A stretch of DNA of 36,489 bases from positions 1 to 36,489 of the forward strand of contig JACIWM010000003.1 of the NCBI GenBank assembly GCA_014360945.1, written 5' to 3'. Made by a program: the position numbers and the translations under genes. Positions 14,892-23,557 of the stretch are shown piece by piece. The first letter of the stretch is position 1. Each line of letters starts with the position of its first letter. The notes below the pieces were generated by a model, which saw nothing but the letters and a program-made list of their open reading frames with translations, was not told the DNA's origin and searched no databases. Source of the stretch: Candidatus Bipolaricaulota bacterium (GTDB lineage: Bacteria > Bipolaricaulota > Bipolaricaulia > Bipolaricaulales > Bipolaricaulaceae).

Positions 14892-16131
14892 TGTTCATCA
14901 GCTCCAGGAATTGTTTGTTGGTTTTGGTGCGCTCCATGCGCTGTTTTATGAACTCCAGGGCCACCCCTGGATCCGGCATTTCCGAGATGAGCTTACGCAG
15001 GATCCATACTCGTCGAAGGACATCTGGCTCAAGGAGGAGTTCCTCTTTTCTTGTCCCGGACTGGATGAGATCGATGGCCGGAAAGATCCGGCGGTTGGCG
15101 AGATCTCGGTTGAGCACAAGCTCCATATTTCCCGTGCCCTTGAATTCTTCAAACACCACCTGGTCCAAACGGGAGCCGGTGTCGATGAGAGCGGTGGCGA
15201 TGATGGTGAGGGAGCCGCCTTCCTCGATGTTCCGAGCCGCGCCAAAGAATTCCTTGGGCTTGTACAGCGCCGTGGGGTCAATCCCGCCGGAAAGGAGTTT
15301 CCCCGAAGGGGTGACGGAGAGGTTGTAAGCCCGCGCAAGACGCGTAAGGGAGTCCATGAGGATCACCACGTCGTACCCGACCTCTACGAGACGTTTGGCC
15401 TCGGCGGTCACGAGCTCCGCAAGCTTCGTATGGTGATGGGGTTCCATGTCGAAGGTGGCCGCGACTACCTCCGCCCGCTTCACCGAGCGCCGGAAATCCG
15501 TGACCTCCTCCGGCCGCTCATCTACAAGGAGGATAAGAAGTTTTATGTCCGGGTAGTTGGCCTCTAGTCCCTGGGCGATGTGTTTAAGAAGCGTGGTCTT
15601 TCCCGCCTTAGGAGGGGATACGATGAGCCCGCGCTGGCCCTTCCCTATGGGCGCAAAAAGGTCGATCATGCGGGTGGAAAGCTCCTCCGGATCGTGCTCG
15701 AGGACGTACTGTTGATTGGGATGAAGCGGGGTGAGCTGGGAGAAATCTTTGCGCCTTTTCACTACCTCTGGATCAAGGCCGTCCACCTCCTCCACGCGAA
15801 GGAGGGCGAAGTACCGCTCTCCTTCCCGGGGCGGCCGCACCGGCCCCTTCACGATATCCCCGTCCTTCAGGGCGAACTTGCGAATCTGGGAGGGAGAGAC
15901 GTAGACATCGTAGCGGCTGGGAAGGCAGGATTTGTCCCGGAGGAATCCGTAGCCGTCGGGCATGATCTCCAGTATTCCGGTGACGGTGAGCTCCTGGCGG
16001 TCAGCCAAGGCCCGAAGGACCGCCATCTCCAACTCCGCTGGGGAGAACTCCGCGGAGCCGTCTATGCCCAGCTTCTCCGCCAGCTCCAGGATCTTCTCAT
16101 GCCCGAGGGCTCGGACTTCACTGATTTCCAT
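14884..16131 (-). CDS. rho: Transcription termination factor Rho
   Basis: A 415-aa hexameric RNA helicase. The N-terminal Rho domain (about 1-47) is followed by the cold-shock-like RNA-binding fold (GILEIMPDGYGFLR, 52-65, and VYVSPSQIRKF, 76-86). In the ATPase core, the P-loop SPPKAGKTT is at 172-180 and DERPEEVTD at 204-212, with LMDSLTRLARAYN and the arginine-rich C-terminus. One normally conserved block (DEPxxRHVxVAE) reads FDMEPHHHTKLAE (227-239), so the usual arginine is replaced by histidine. The Shine-Dalgarno GAGGTGG precedes ATG 16131. Rho-dependent termination would suit a genome in which few intrinsic terminators are visible. Confidence 0.97.
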   Translation of the reverse strand: MEISEVRALGHEKILELAEKLGIDGSAEFSPAELEMAVLRALADRQELTVTGILEIMPDGYGFLRDKSCLPSRYDVYVSPSQIRKFALKDGDIVKGPVRPPREGERYFALLRVEEVDGLDPEVVKRRKDFSQLTPLHPNQQYVLEHDPEELSTRMIDLFAPIGKGQRGLIVSPPKAGKTTLLKHIAQGLEANYPDIKLLILLVDERPEEVTDFRRSVKRAEVVAATFDMEPHHHTKLAELVTAEAKRLVEVGYDVVILMDSLTRLARAYNLSVTPSGKLLSGGIDPTALYKPKEFFGAARNIEEGGSLTIIATALIDTGSRLDQVVFEEFKGTGNMELVLNRDLANRRIFPAIDLIQSGTRKEELLLEPDVLRRVWILRKLISEMPDPGVALEFIKQRMERTKTNKQFLELMNSE

Positions 16132-16151
16132 GGCTCACCACCTCGCTAAGT

Positions 16152-16787
16152 TCAGAATCGCCGGAATATTGAACGCACAATATTGGCGTACATCTTCAGC
16201 CGCTCAATAAAGCCCTGCCAAAACCCACGCTTTTCTTCCTTGCGCACATGGCTCACGCCCTCCCAAACCACTGTTTTTTGCCGCCAGCCTTCACGAAAGG
16301 CGAGTTTGGTCAAGGCCATCTCGATTCCGAAATCTTCCGCTTGTGTCAAGGCCTCGGCCCTCTCCCAGAGTTTTTTGGGCATGATCCGTTGTCCGGAGAG
16401 GAAAGGAACGATCATCTGGGAGAGATCCGTGGCCGCGCGCCCTTTGCGGAACACGGCGATCACCACCTCCGCCTCGCCCTCCTTATAAGCGCGGACCAAA
16501 TCCTCCACGTGCTGGGCGGTGAGCCCCGTAAGATCAGCGTCTAAAAAAAGAAGTGTATCTCCGGAGGCAGCCCGGACGCCTGCGGCCATGGCTGCTCCCT
16601 TTCCCCGATTCTCCGCAAGGCGCACAACTTTCACCCCATATCGGCGGGCCACTTCAGCGGTGCCATCGGTGGACCCATCGTCCACCACGATGACCTCTGC
16701 CACCGAGGGTGCGGCCAAAAGCGGTGTCAAAACAGCGCCGATTCGTGCGGCCTCATTGTATGCGGGAACAATGGCGGAGATTTTCAT
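16152..16787 (-). CDS. Family 2 glycosyltransferase (DPM1 or GPGS-like)
   Basis: A 211-aa soluble GT2 enzyme. It starts with ISAIVPAYNEAARIG and has VIVVDDGSTDGT and the DXD site FLDADLTG. The run of residues around RGKGAAMAAGV is the conserved N-R-G-K-G motif of dolichyl-phosphate-mannose-synthase-like and glucosyl-3-phosphoglycerate-synthase-like enzymes. The C-terminus is basic with an amphipathic helix but no membrane span. It is the first gene of the 13-gene run that continues through rho and murA; a sigma70-type promoter lies upstream and no convincing Shine-Dalgarno is visible. The product is probably a polyprenyl-phosphate sugar or a compatible-solute precursor (inference). Confidence 0.85.
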   Translation of the reverse strand: MKISAIVPAYNEAARIGAVLTPLLAAPSVAEVIVVDDGSTDGTAEVARRYGVKVVRLAENRGKGAAMAAGVRAASGDTLLFLDADLTGLTAQHVEDLVRAYKEGEAEVVIAVFRKGRAATDLSQMIVPFLSGQRIMPKKLWERAEALTQAEDFGIEMALTKLAFREGWRQKTVVWEGVSHVRKEEKRGFWQGFIERLKMYANIVRSIFRRF

Positions 16788-16812
16788 GCGCGCAAGGGAT
16801 TAACAACAATGC

Positions 16813-16841
16813 AATATAACGCTGGGCGCGGGAAACGTCAA
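16813..16841 (-). promoter_or_regulatory. Sigma70-type promoter of the GT2-rho-murA-leuS run
   Basis: On the minus strand: TTGACG (16836-16841), exactly 17 nt, then TATATT (16813-16818), the best consensus match seen in the window. The -35 overlaps the proS stop codon (16838-16840). The predicted start of transcription is about 18 nt upstream of the glycosyltransferase ATG. Confidence 0.65.
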
Positions 16842-18565
16842 GCCCTGGCACGTTCCAGGAGTTCCCGCACCTTTTCCACAACAGCCTTGGGCTCGGCAGA
16901 GACGGCAAACTTGGCGCCGTCCGCGCGGCGTTCCAGCTCCACCTGATTCTGTTTAGCGGCCCGCGGCCCCACCACCAAAAGCACGGGAATCCCCCAAAGC
17001 TTCGCGTCGTGGAACTTCTCCCCGGCGCTTTGGTCCCGGTCATCAAGGAGCACCTCAAACCCAGCTTCGTCCAGGGCGCGCGCCAAATCCTCGCCAAGAC
17101 GAAGAAGCTCATCGTGGTCGGGGTTCAATACGCTCACCACCACCTGGAACGGCGCAAGATGGGCGGGCCAGATGATCCCTTCTTCATCGTGGTGGGCCTC
17201 GATCACCGCGGCCAGAAGTCTTCCCACCCCAATCCCGTAGCAGCCCATGATGAGGGGCCGGGGCTTCCCTTCCCGATCGAGGAAGGTGGCGCCCATGGCC
17301 TCGGAATATTTTGTGCCGAGCTTAAAAATGTGGCCAAGCTCGATGGCCCGTTGAATCCGGAGGCGGCCCCCACAGCGGGGGCAACGGTCGCCTTCCCGGG
17401 CCATGGCCACATCGGCCACGATGTCCGCTTGAAAGTCCCGCGGGAAATTGACGTTTCGAAGATGAAAACCTTCGCGATTCGCCCCGGCCACAAGGTTGCG
17501 GGCCTTGGGAATGGAATCGTCCACCACCACTTTTACCCCGTTCCGGCGAATCCCAATGGGCGAGGCATAGCCGGGAACGGCCCCGCACGCGGCGATCTCC
17601 TCCTCTGTAGCCGGCCAGATCTCCCCAGTGCCCAAGGCCCGGGCAAGCTTGGCCTCATTCACCTCTAGATCCCCACGAATCACCACGAACACCAACTCCT
17701 TCGGGGTCCGGTAGAACACGGCCTTGGCCGTCTTCCGCGTGGGAACGCCCAAGAAGTTGGCAACCGCTTCGATGGTGTAACAGCCGGGCGTGGCCACCTC
17801 CTCCACGGGAAGGAGGGGCTCGGGCGGATCCTCATCCTTTAGGCTTACCGCGCCTTCCAAATTTGCAGCGTAATCGCCGTTCTCGCACTGGATGAAGGAA
17901 TCCTCGCCATAGGGGTTGGGAAGCATGAACTCATGGGACTCCGAGCCGCCCATGAGGCCGGGATCAGCCTCCACCACCACGACCGGAAGCCCGCAGCGGT
18001 GGAAAATGTTAAGGTAGGCCTGATAGATCTCGCGATAGAACCGGTCCAAATCTTCCTTGGACTCGTGGAAGCTGTAGCCATCCTTCATGGTGAACTCGCG
18101 GGCTCGAATCAATCCGCCTCGCGGACGGGGTTCGTCGCGGAATTTCGTCTGGATCTGGTAGAACACGAGGGGAAGCTGACGCCAAGACCGGATCTCCCGT
18201 CGGGCAATATCGGTGATGACTTCCTCATGGGTGGGGCCGAGGACCATCTCTCTGCCGGCTCGATCGCGGAAGCGCCCGAGAATCGGCCCGAAATCCTGAA
18301 GCCTTCCGGTCTCCGCCCAGAGCTCCGCGGGATGGATCATGGGCATGGTGATCTCCATCCCACCGATGGCGTCCATCTCCTCGCGGATAATCCCCTCAAT
18401 CCTGTGCAGGACTCGCCGGGCCAGGGGAAGATATGTGTATATTCCCGCCGCCAGTTTACGGATCATCCCCGCCCGGAGCATCAATTTGTGGCTGGGAAGC
18501 TCCGCCTCCGCCGGATCTTCCTTCCACGTGGGCAAAAAGTAGCGGCTTGCACGCACCAGGGCCAT
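16838..18565 (-). CDS. proS: Proline--tRNA ligase
   Basis: A 575-aa class II synthetase of the bacterial type. Motif 1 lies around residues 55-80. Motif 2 is RDEPRPRGGLIRAREFTMKD (143-162) and motif 3 includes the GIGVGRLLAA block. A large insertion between motifs 2 and 3 (about 240-395) matches the INS editing domain that clears misacylated Ala-tRNA-Pro. The C-terminal anticodon-binding domain begins near the PFQVVVSVLN segment. The start is placed at ATG 18565 (MALVRASRYFLPT), the usual family start; the longer frame to 18739 lies within the helicase gene. It has no clear Shine-Dalgarno but does have a promoter 10 nt upstream of the ATG. Confidence 0.97.
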   Translation of the reverse strand: MALVRASRYFLPTWKEDPAEAELPSHKLMLRAGMIRKLAAGIYTYLPLARRVLHRIEGIIREEMDAIGGMEITMPMIHPAELWAETGRLQDFGPILGRFRDRAGREMVLGPTHEEVITDIARREIRSWRQLPLVFYQIQTKFRDEPRPRGGLIRAREFTMKDGYSFHESKEDLDRFYREIYQAYLNIFHRCGLPVVVVEADPGLMGGSESHEFMLPNPYGEDSFIQCENGDYAANLEGAVSLKDEDPPEPLLPVEEVATPGCYTIEAVANFLGVPTRKTAKAVFYRTPKELVFVVIRGDLEVNEAKLARALGTGEIWPATEEEIAACGAVPGYASPIGIRRNGVKVVVDDSIPKARNLVAGANREGFHLRNVNFPRDFQADIVADVAMAREGDRCPRCGGRLRIQRAIELGHIFKLGTKYSEAMGATFLDREGKPRPLIMGCYGIGVGRLLAAVIEAHHDEEGIIWPAHLAPFQVVVSVLNPDHDELLRLGEDLARALDEAGFEVLLDDRDQSAGEKFHDAKLWGIPVLLVVGPRAAKQNQVELERRADGAKFAVSAEPKAVVEKVRELLERARA

Positions 18566-18575
18566 CTTGGCCTGG

Positions 18576-18604
18576 AGATTACCGAAAGATTTGGCGAACA
18601 ACAA
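18576..18604 (-). promoter_or_regulatory. Putative promoter of proS
   Basis: On the minus strand: TTGTTG (18599-18604), 17 nt, TAATCT (18576-18581), then 10 nt to the proS ATG. The -10 covers the stop codon of the upstream helicase gene. This spacing implies a leader of only about 0-4 nt. Confidence 0.5.
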
Positions 18605-20810
18605 CTTCCAGGTCCGCGGGACTGTCGAGGAATACGGGCTTAACAGGCAGAGCCGAAAGAAAAGCTTTTCCGTAAGAGCGAAAGGCAATTCTTGGATCGG
18701 CGATAAGGATGAGCCCGCGGTCCGTGGGAGTGCGCACAAGCCTCCCCAAGCCCTGCCGAAGCTTCAGCACGGCCAAAGGCAGGGAAAGCTCCCAAAAATC
18801 GCTTTTCCCCTGAGCCCGCAGCCTTTCAGCCTCCGCCTCGAGCACCGGTTCCGCCGGATGAGGGAAGGGAAGACGAGCGATGACCAGGATCTCCAAATCC
18901 TCGCCGGGAAGATCCACCCCTTCCCAAAAACTTTCCAGTCCCAGAAGGATCGCGGGCGGAGACATGGCCCGGAATTTCTGGAGGAGCTGGTCCCGCTCCC
19001 CATCCACTCCCTGGGCAAGGCAGGAAAGATCCTTGAGTTTTTCCCATACGGTCAAGAGAGCCCGTTTGGCGGTGAAAAGAACCAGGATCTTGGCCGGCAC
19101 CATTTCCCAAAGGCGTCGGAGCACCGAAGCCAAGCGCGCAGGATATTCAGGCTCGTCAGGCTGGGGAAGGCCCCGCATGATGCCTATCCGCACCCGCTCA
19201 TAGGAGAACGGTGCTGGCCACGATCGGAAACGCGCTTCTTGAGGAAGGCCCAAACGGGAACGCAAGAAATCCGGGGTTCCCTGTACAGCGAGCGTGGCCG
19301 AGGTCAAAACAGCGGCGTGCAAGCTTGGCCAAAATTCCTGGGAAAGCTGCGAGGCCAGATCAAGAGGAGTCAAGCCCAGAATGAGCTCATCCTCGTGGTT
19401 GAACCACTGCACCCACTCTCCAGGGCCCGGGGATAGGATGCGGCGCAGGCTTTCCCGATAGGCGCGAACGCTTCCGATCAGTTCTTCTTCCCCACCCTCC
19501 GCCTCGAGCTTACGGAGGAGCTCGTCCAAGGCGGCCAGGAAGGCCCCGGCGTTTCCCAAAATGAGGGCGGAAACTTCCTGGGAGAGCCTTCCCCGGCTAG
19601 AAGGCAGAAGAACCCGCACCATCTGCCAAAAATCCTGATGCAGCTCCTCCACTTTCGCCGCGACCTTTTTGTCATCCAGCGCGCGGGAAACTTCTCCAAG
19701 GATCAGGGGGAGGTCCGTGGGACGAGCCTCCACGCTCAAAGCTTCCCGAAGAGCGTGAGGAAGAGCATGAGCCTCGTCCACGATGAGGTAGTCGTAATCC
19801 CCAAGAAGGGCGTTTCCTGCGGCCAGATCCGCACCAAGGATGGCGTGGTTCACCACCACGAGTTGCGCGTTTCGTGCGCGTTCACGCGCCCGCCGGGACG
19901 GGCATTGGCTTCCATGGCGACAGTACCGGCTAAAACACCGCCAGGGACGATCCCGAAGGTCCTCGATGAGCCAGGTTTCCCCTAAAAACGCAGCCTCATC
20001 CAGGTCCCCATTTCGGGCGGCTAAAACGCGCAAGGGAATGAGAACATCCTCGGGAAGGAGGCGATTCTCCCAATCGACCAGGCGTTTCAAGCACAGATAG
20101 TTTTCCCGGCCCTTGAGGAGGGCCCGCTCCACCCGCAAGCCCATCTTTTCTTCCAGCCAAGGTAGGTCCTTTTTCCAGAGCTGGTCTTGGAGGGTGCGGG
20201 TACGCGTGGCCACCACGGCCCGCCCGCCCTGCCGGAGGGCCAAAAGAAGGGGGATGAGGTAACCAAAGGTCTTTCCCGTGCCAGGGCCGGCCTCAAGGAG
20301 GACGATTTCCCCTTGGCTTAGGGCCCGGGCCACCTCTTCCGCGTACTCCCGCTGGGCTTTCCGCAGGTCAAGGCCCAGTTCTTCCAGGCGTCGGAAGGCC
20401 GCGGCCAGGTCTTTCGGCGGTGCGGGTCTTGGCCGCGGCCGCGAAGGGGGAAGGTGCCAACCCTCCGGAAGGGCCCGCGCCAGCTCCCTCCGGGCCGAGC
20501 CCGGCCACTTTTCCACCTCCTCCCACGCTAAAAGAAGGAGCTCTCCTAACGCCTCCGCCCGGACCCACGGATCAGGGGCATCCAGAGGAAGACCGGTTTT
20601 CTTCTGCAAAACCTGGAGATCAACAGTATCGGGCCACACAGCCCTGACAATCACGGCCAGATCCAGCACGTCCTTTCTTTTCGCGTCCCAGGAAACCTTG
20701 GGAAGATCCGGCCAAGGTTCCTCAGGGGAAAGGCGGCGCGCAGGGCCCAGGGAGGAAAAAACCACGCGGGCCAAGATCTCCGGTGTTTCCACAAAAACGA
20801 GGAATTCCAC
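18579..20810 (-). CDS. DinG/XPD-like superfamily 2 helicase
   Basis: A 743-aa ATP-dependent DNA helicase, probably 5'-3' and Fe-S dependent. Walker A EAGPGTGKT is at 173-181, the DEAH box at 345-348 and motif VI-like KLRQGLGRLVR near 690. Four cysteines match the DinG iron-sulfur spacing: C240, then C292-x4-C297-x5-C303. The first 110 residues resemble only the C-terminal half of a DnaQ-type exonuclease (DVLDLAVIVRAVWPDT, VRAEALGELLLLAWEEV) and lack its N-terminal catalytic DxE motif, so they look like a vestigial exonuclease module. The start is GTG 20810, sharing a base with the CBS gene stop (TAGTG). The role is probably DNA repair, for example resolving R-loops or G-quadruplexes (family knowledge). 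Confidence 0.88.
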   Translation of the reverse strand: MEFLVFVETPEILARVVFSSLGPARRLSPEEPWPDLPKVSWDAKRKDVLDLAVIVRAVWPDTVDLQVLQKKTGLPLDAPDPWVRAEALGELLLLAWEEVEKWPGSARRELARALPEGWHLPPSRPRPRPAPPKDLAAAFRRLEELGLDLRKAQREYAEEVARALSQGEIVLLEAGPGTGKTFGYLIPLLLALRQGGRAVVATRTRTLQDQLWKKDLPWLEEKMGLRVERALLKGRENYLCLKRLVDWENRLLPEDVLIPLRVLAARNGDLDEAAFLGETWLIEDLRDRPWRCFSRYCRHGSQCPSRRARERARNAQLVVVNHAILGADLAAGNALLGDYDYLIVDEAHALPHALREALSVEARPTDLPLILGEVSRALDDKKVAAKVEELHQDFWQMVRVLLPSSRGRLSQEVSALILGNAGAFLAALDELLRKLEAEGGEEELIGSVRAYRESLRRILSPGPGEWVQWFNHEDELILGLTPLDLASQLSQEFWPSLHAAVLTSATLAVQGTPDFLRSRLGLPQEARFRSWPAPFSYERVRIGIMRGLPQPDEPEYPARLASVLRRLWEMVPAKILVLFTAKRALLTVWEKLKDLSCLAQGVDGERDQLLQKFRAMSPPAILLGLESFWEGVDLPGEDLEILVIARLPFPHPAEPVLEAEAERLRAQGKSDFWELSLPLAVLKLRQGLGRLVRTPTDRGLILIADPRIAFRSYGKAFLSALPVKPVFLDSPADLEVVVRQIFR

Positions 20811-21241
20811 TACAGCCGGGAAAGAAGGTCGATCCTGCGCACCACACCCACGAGGCGCCCCTGCTCGTCCACCACCGGCAATTGTTTCAGTCCCTTGCGG
20901 AGCATGAGGTCGGCCACATGAAGATCGTTGTCCTCCAGGCGGGCCACCACCACTTCCTTCGTCATGTATCGGGCCACGGGGTGGGCGGCGATTTCCTTAA
21001 GCCTTTTTGTCAGCCGGTCCAAACTGGGCAAAAAGGAAGCGGAGTGGAGCATGTCCATGTATTCGGGCACAAGGGCTCGGATGATGTCCCGCTCGGAAAC
21101 AATCCCCACCACCCTTCCTTCCTCGTCCACCACGGGCAGGGCGGAAAGGCCGGAGTTCTCCAGAAGTTTTATAGCGTGAAGGACGGAGCTGTCCGCCTCC
21201 ACCGCGGTCAAATCGCGGCGCAAAAAGTCCCGCACCTTCAT
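20810..21241 (-). CDS. Tandem CBS-domain protein
   Basis: A 143-aa protein consisting of one CBS pair (Bateman module). The first CBS repeat covers about residues 7-65 (SVLHAIKLLENSGLSALPVVDEEGRVVGIVSERDII). The second covers about 85-140 (DLHVADLMLRKGLKQLPVVDEQGRLVGVVRRIDLL). CBS pairs bind adenosine nucleotides and act as energy or ligand sensors. There is no attached effector domain, so it probably acts on a partner. Its ATG overlaps the upstream PfkB kinase stop (ATGA), so regulation of, or reporting on, that kinase is a plausible but unproven idea. Confidence 0.92.
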   Translation of the reverse strand: MKVRDFLRRDLTAVEADSSVLHAIKLLENSGLSALPVVDEEGRVVGIVSERDIIRALVPEYMDMLHSASFLPSLDRLTKRLKEIAAHPVARYMTKEVVVARLEDNDLHVADLMLRKGLKQLPVVDEQGRLVGVVRRIDLLSRL

Positions 21242-22206
21242 GGCTTACCCTTATACTGCACCTCAATCAGCTCCATTTTTTCCGCGATCTTCTCCCGTTC
21301 AAGGCAGAGTTTTTCGTCCACTTCCGCCGCGGCCTCTGCCGCAGCCATTCCGTATTTCACCGCCTCCACCAAGTCCTTTCCCTGGCTCAACCCCACGAGG
21401 ATCCCGCCCACCAAGGCATCGTCGGCTCCGATCACGTTTCGAAAAGCCGCCGGCGAAACTTTCGCCTCGAATTTCCAGATCCCGTCAGGAGAGAACAGGA
21501 AGTCGCCGGTGAGGTGATGGGAGACGAGGCAGGCGTGGGCTCCCAAGCTCAAGGCCTTCCGGCCGGCGGAGAGAACCTCTTCCTCCGTGTGCATGGGCAT
21601 GTCCCCAAAGCATGCCACTTCCCGCACGTCCGGCTTCACCAAAAATGGACCTTCCGCGACGGCGCGGAGCATCGGCTCCCCGCCGGCATGAAGGATCACC
21701 GGCACCCCCCGTTCCCGCGCGGCCCGGGCCAGTTCCCGATAGAAGTCTGGGGAAAGCCCGGGCGGGAGAGCGCCACCCAGCACCACGTAGCTGGCGCGGG
21801 AGAGCATGCGTTGATATTTGCGCCAAAAAATTTGCAAGGCATCGGCATCGACGCGCGGCCCGGCCTCGTGGATATGGATGGGATGGTAACCCTTCCCCTG
21901 CACAATAAGTACGACGTTCACCCGGTTTTCCTCTTCGATCCACACGAAATTCGTGCTCACCCCGCGGGAGAGAAGATCCCGCAGGATGATCTGGCCGGTG
22001 TGCCCGCCGAGGAAGCCCATGGCCACGGTCTCGATCCCATGCGCGGCAAGGAAAACAGAAACGTTGATCCCTTTCCCGCCCGCGGAGGTTAGGGACTTCT
22101 CGGCACGGATGGAGCTTCCCTCCTCGGTCAGGCCCAAATCCTCGGGAAGGCTTCTCAGCCAATAAAGCTTGTCCAAGGCGGGGTTGGGGGTAACGGTGAG
22201 GATCAT
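21238..22206 (-). CDS. PfkB-family sugar kinase, 1-phosphofructokinase/tagatose-6-phosphate kinase type
   Basis: A 322-aa ribokinase-fold kinase. The N-terminus ILTVTPNPALDKLY and the SAGGKGINVS motif (41-50) are typical of 1-phosphofructokinase (FruK) and related LacC enzymes. GGALPPGL (144-151) is also conserved. The catalytic-loop motif, normally GAGD or GxGD, reads GADD (260-263). The catalytic Asp is kept but the preceding anion-hole glycine is Asp. No PTS genes are in the window, so fructose 1-phosphate supply by a PTS cannot be assumed. The start overlaps the miaB stop (ATGA). Confidence 0.85.
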   Translation of the reverse strand: MILTVTPNPALDKLYWLRSLPEDLGLTEEGSSIRAEKSLTSAGGKGINVSVFLAAHGIETVAMGFLGGHTGQIILRDLLSRGVSTNFVWIEEENRVNVVLIVQGKGYHPIHIHEAGPRVDADALQIFWRKYQRMLSRASYVVLGGALPPGLSPDFYRELARAARERGVPVILHAGGEPMLRAVAEGPFLVKPDVREVACFGDMPMHTEEEVLSAGRKALSLGAHACLVSHHLTGDFLFSPDGIWKFEAKVSPAAFRNVIGADDALVGGILVGLSQGKDLVEAVKYGMAAAEAAAEVDEKLCLEREKIAEKMELIEVQYKGKP

Positions 22207-23504
22207 GCTACGGGCTCCTTTACTCCGCCGAGGAGGGCTGCGGGCGTGGCACCCGTGACCTCCACTTCCACCAGCTTCCCCACCAGCTCCGGCCCACCGG
22301 GCGCCAACACGGTCCGAAAATCTCGGGTCTTCCCCATCACCATCCCCTTTTTCGGAACGTACTCCTCCACCAAAATCTCCACCGTCCTTCCCAACCGCTC
22401 TTTGTGCAGCTCCATCGCGATCTTACGGGTAAGAGCGAGAACTTCCTGAAGGCGTCGAGATTTCTCCGCGGGAGAGATGGGATCGCCCAAGGGTGCTGCG
22501 GGAGTGTCTGGCCTAGGGGAATACGCGGCCACGTAAACCGTGCCGAACCGGGCTTCCTCGATGAGGGAGAGGGTCGCGAGAAAATCCTCCTCTTCCTCCC
22601 CGGGAAAGCCCACGATGACGTCGGTGGTGATGTTCACCTCCGGAATGGCCTTGCGAATTTTCTCCACCAGGGTCAAAAACCCTTCCCGCGTGTATCCGCG
22701 GCGCATGGCCCGCAAAATTTTGTCGCTTCCGGATTGCACCGCCAAATGCACGTGCTCACAGATATTTCCCTCCTCGGCGATGGCGGCGATGACCTCCTCC
22801 GTCATGTAAGCGGGATGAGAACTGGTGAAGCGGACCCGAGGGATCGGAATTTTTCCGATTTCCCGCAGAAGTCGAGCGAAGTTCGTGCCATCCCGAAGAT
22901 CCAGGCCGTAAGCATCCACGTTTTGGCCAAGAAGGGTGACCTCCAAGTAGCCGGAGTCCGCAAGTTCCCGGACTTCGGCCACGATCTCCCAAAGCGGCCG
23001 GGAACGGAGGGGACCGCGAACTTTGGGGATCACGCAGTAGGCACAGGAATGGGAGCAACCTTCAGCGATGGTGACGTATGCCTGGAATCGGCTTTTTCGT
23101 AAGACCGGAAGGCGTTCAAGCTCACGCGGTTCTGGAAGGAACACGGGCCGCTCTCCCCCTTGGGCCTGGGAAATGAGCTCGGGAAGGTAGCGGAGGCCGG
23201 TGGTGCCGAAGGCGAAGTCCGCAGCCGGGCAAAGGGTGAGGATCTCCGACCCCCTTCCCTGGGGCATACACCCGCCCACGCCGATGAGGACCGGCCGCTT
23301 CCTCTTCAGCCGGGCAAGCTCGTTCAGGCGACTCACCACCTTGTCCTCGCTTTTTTGCCGGACCATGCAGGTGTTGAGAATGATCACATCCGCATCCTCA
23401 GGCTTCTCCACAATGGCGTACCCGGCCGCGGCCAGGACCCCGGCGATCTCCTCGCTCTTATGGTGATTGAGCTGGCAGCCCCAGGTCAAGATACAGGCTC
23501 GCAT
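22203..23504 (-). CDS. miaB: tRNA-2-methylthio-N6-dimethylallyladenosine synthase-like methylthiotransferase
   Basis: A 433-aa radical-SAM methylthiotransferase. The N-terminal cluster cysteines are C10, C46 and C79 (WGCQLN, NTCMV, GGCMP). The radical-SAM triad C150-x3-C154-x2-C157 sits in GCSHSCAYC. A C-terminal TRAM domain follows (about 370-430). These enzymes add a methylthio group to i6A37 of tRNA. MiaB is preferred over MtaB or RimO from length and the N-terminal GCQLN, but is not certain. The start is set at ATG 23504 (MRACILTWGC), which has a promoter just upstream, rather than the in-frame ATG at 23540, which would lie between the promoter elements. It begins the overlapping run miaB, pfkB, CBS, helicase. 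Confidence 0.85.
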   Translation of the reverse strand: MRACILTWGCQLNHHKSEEIAGVLAAAGYAIVEKPEDADVIILNTCMVRQKSEDKVVSRLNELARLKRKRPVLIGVGGCMPQGRGSEILTLCPAADFAFGTTGLRYLPELISQAQGGERPVFLPEPRELERLPVLRKSRFQAYVTIAEGCSHSCAYCVIPKVRGPLRSRPLWEIVAEVRELADSGYLEVTLLGQNVDAYGLDLRDGTNFARLLREIGKIPIPRVRFTSSHPAYMTEEVIAAIAEEGNICEHVHLAVQSGSDKILRAMRRGYTREGFLTLVEKIRKAIPEVNITTDVIVGFPGEEEEDFLATLSLIEEARFGTVYVAAYSPRPDTPAAPLGDPISPAEKSRRLQEVLALTRKIAMELHKERLGRTVEILVEEYVPKKGMVMGKTRDFRTVLAPGGPELVGKLVEVEVTGATPAALLGGVKEPVA

Positions 23505-23514
23505 CGCTTTTTTG

Positions 23515-23542
23515 ATCCTATCCGGTTTCCGTTCCGCCACAA
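23515..23542 (-). promoter_or_regulatory. Putative promoter of miaB
   Basis: On the minus strand: TTGTGG (23537-23542), 16 nt, TAGGAT (23515-23520), then 10 nt to the ATG. No Shine-Dalgarno is present, so the mRNA is likely leaderless or nearly so. Confidence 0.5.
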
Positions 23543-23557
23543 CCCGCGCCCTTCGGG

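Noticed and set aside
16838..18739. A longer N-terminus for proS (58 extra residues)
   Set aside because: The extension lies in the helicase gene, does not resemble ProRS, and a promoter plus the canonical start MALVRASRYF lie downstream of it.
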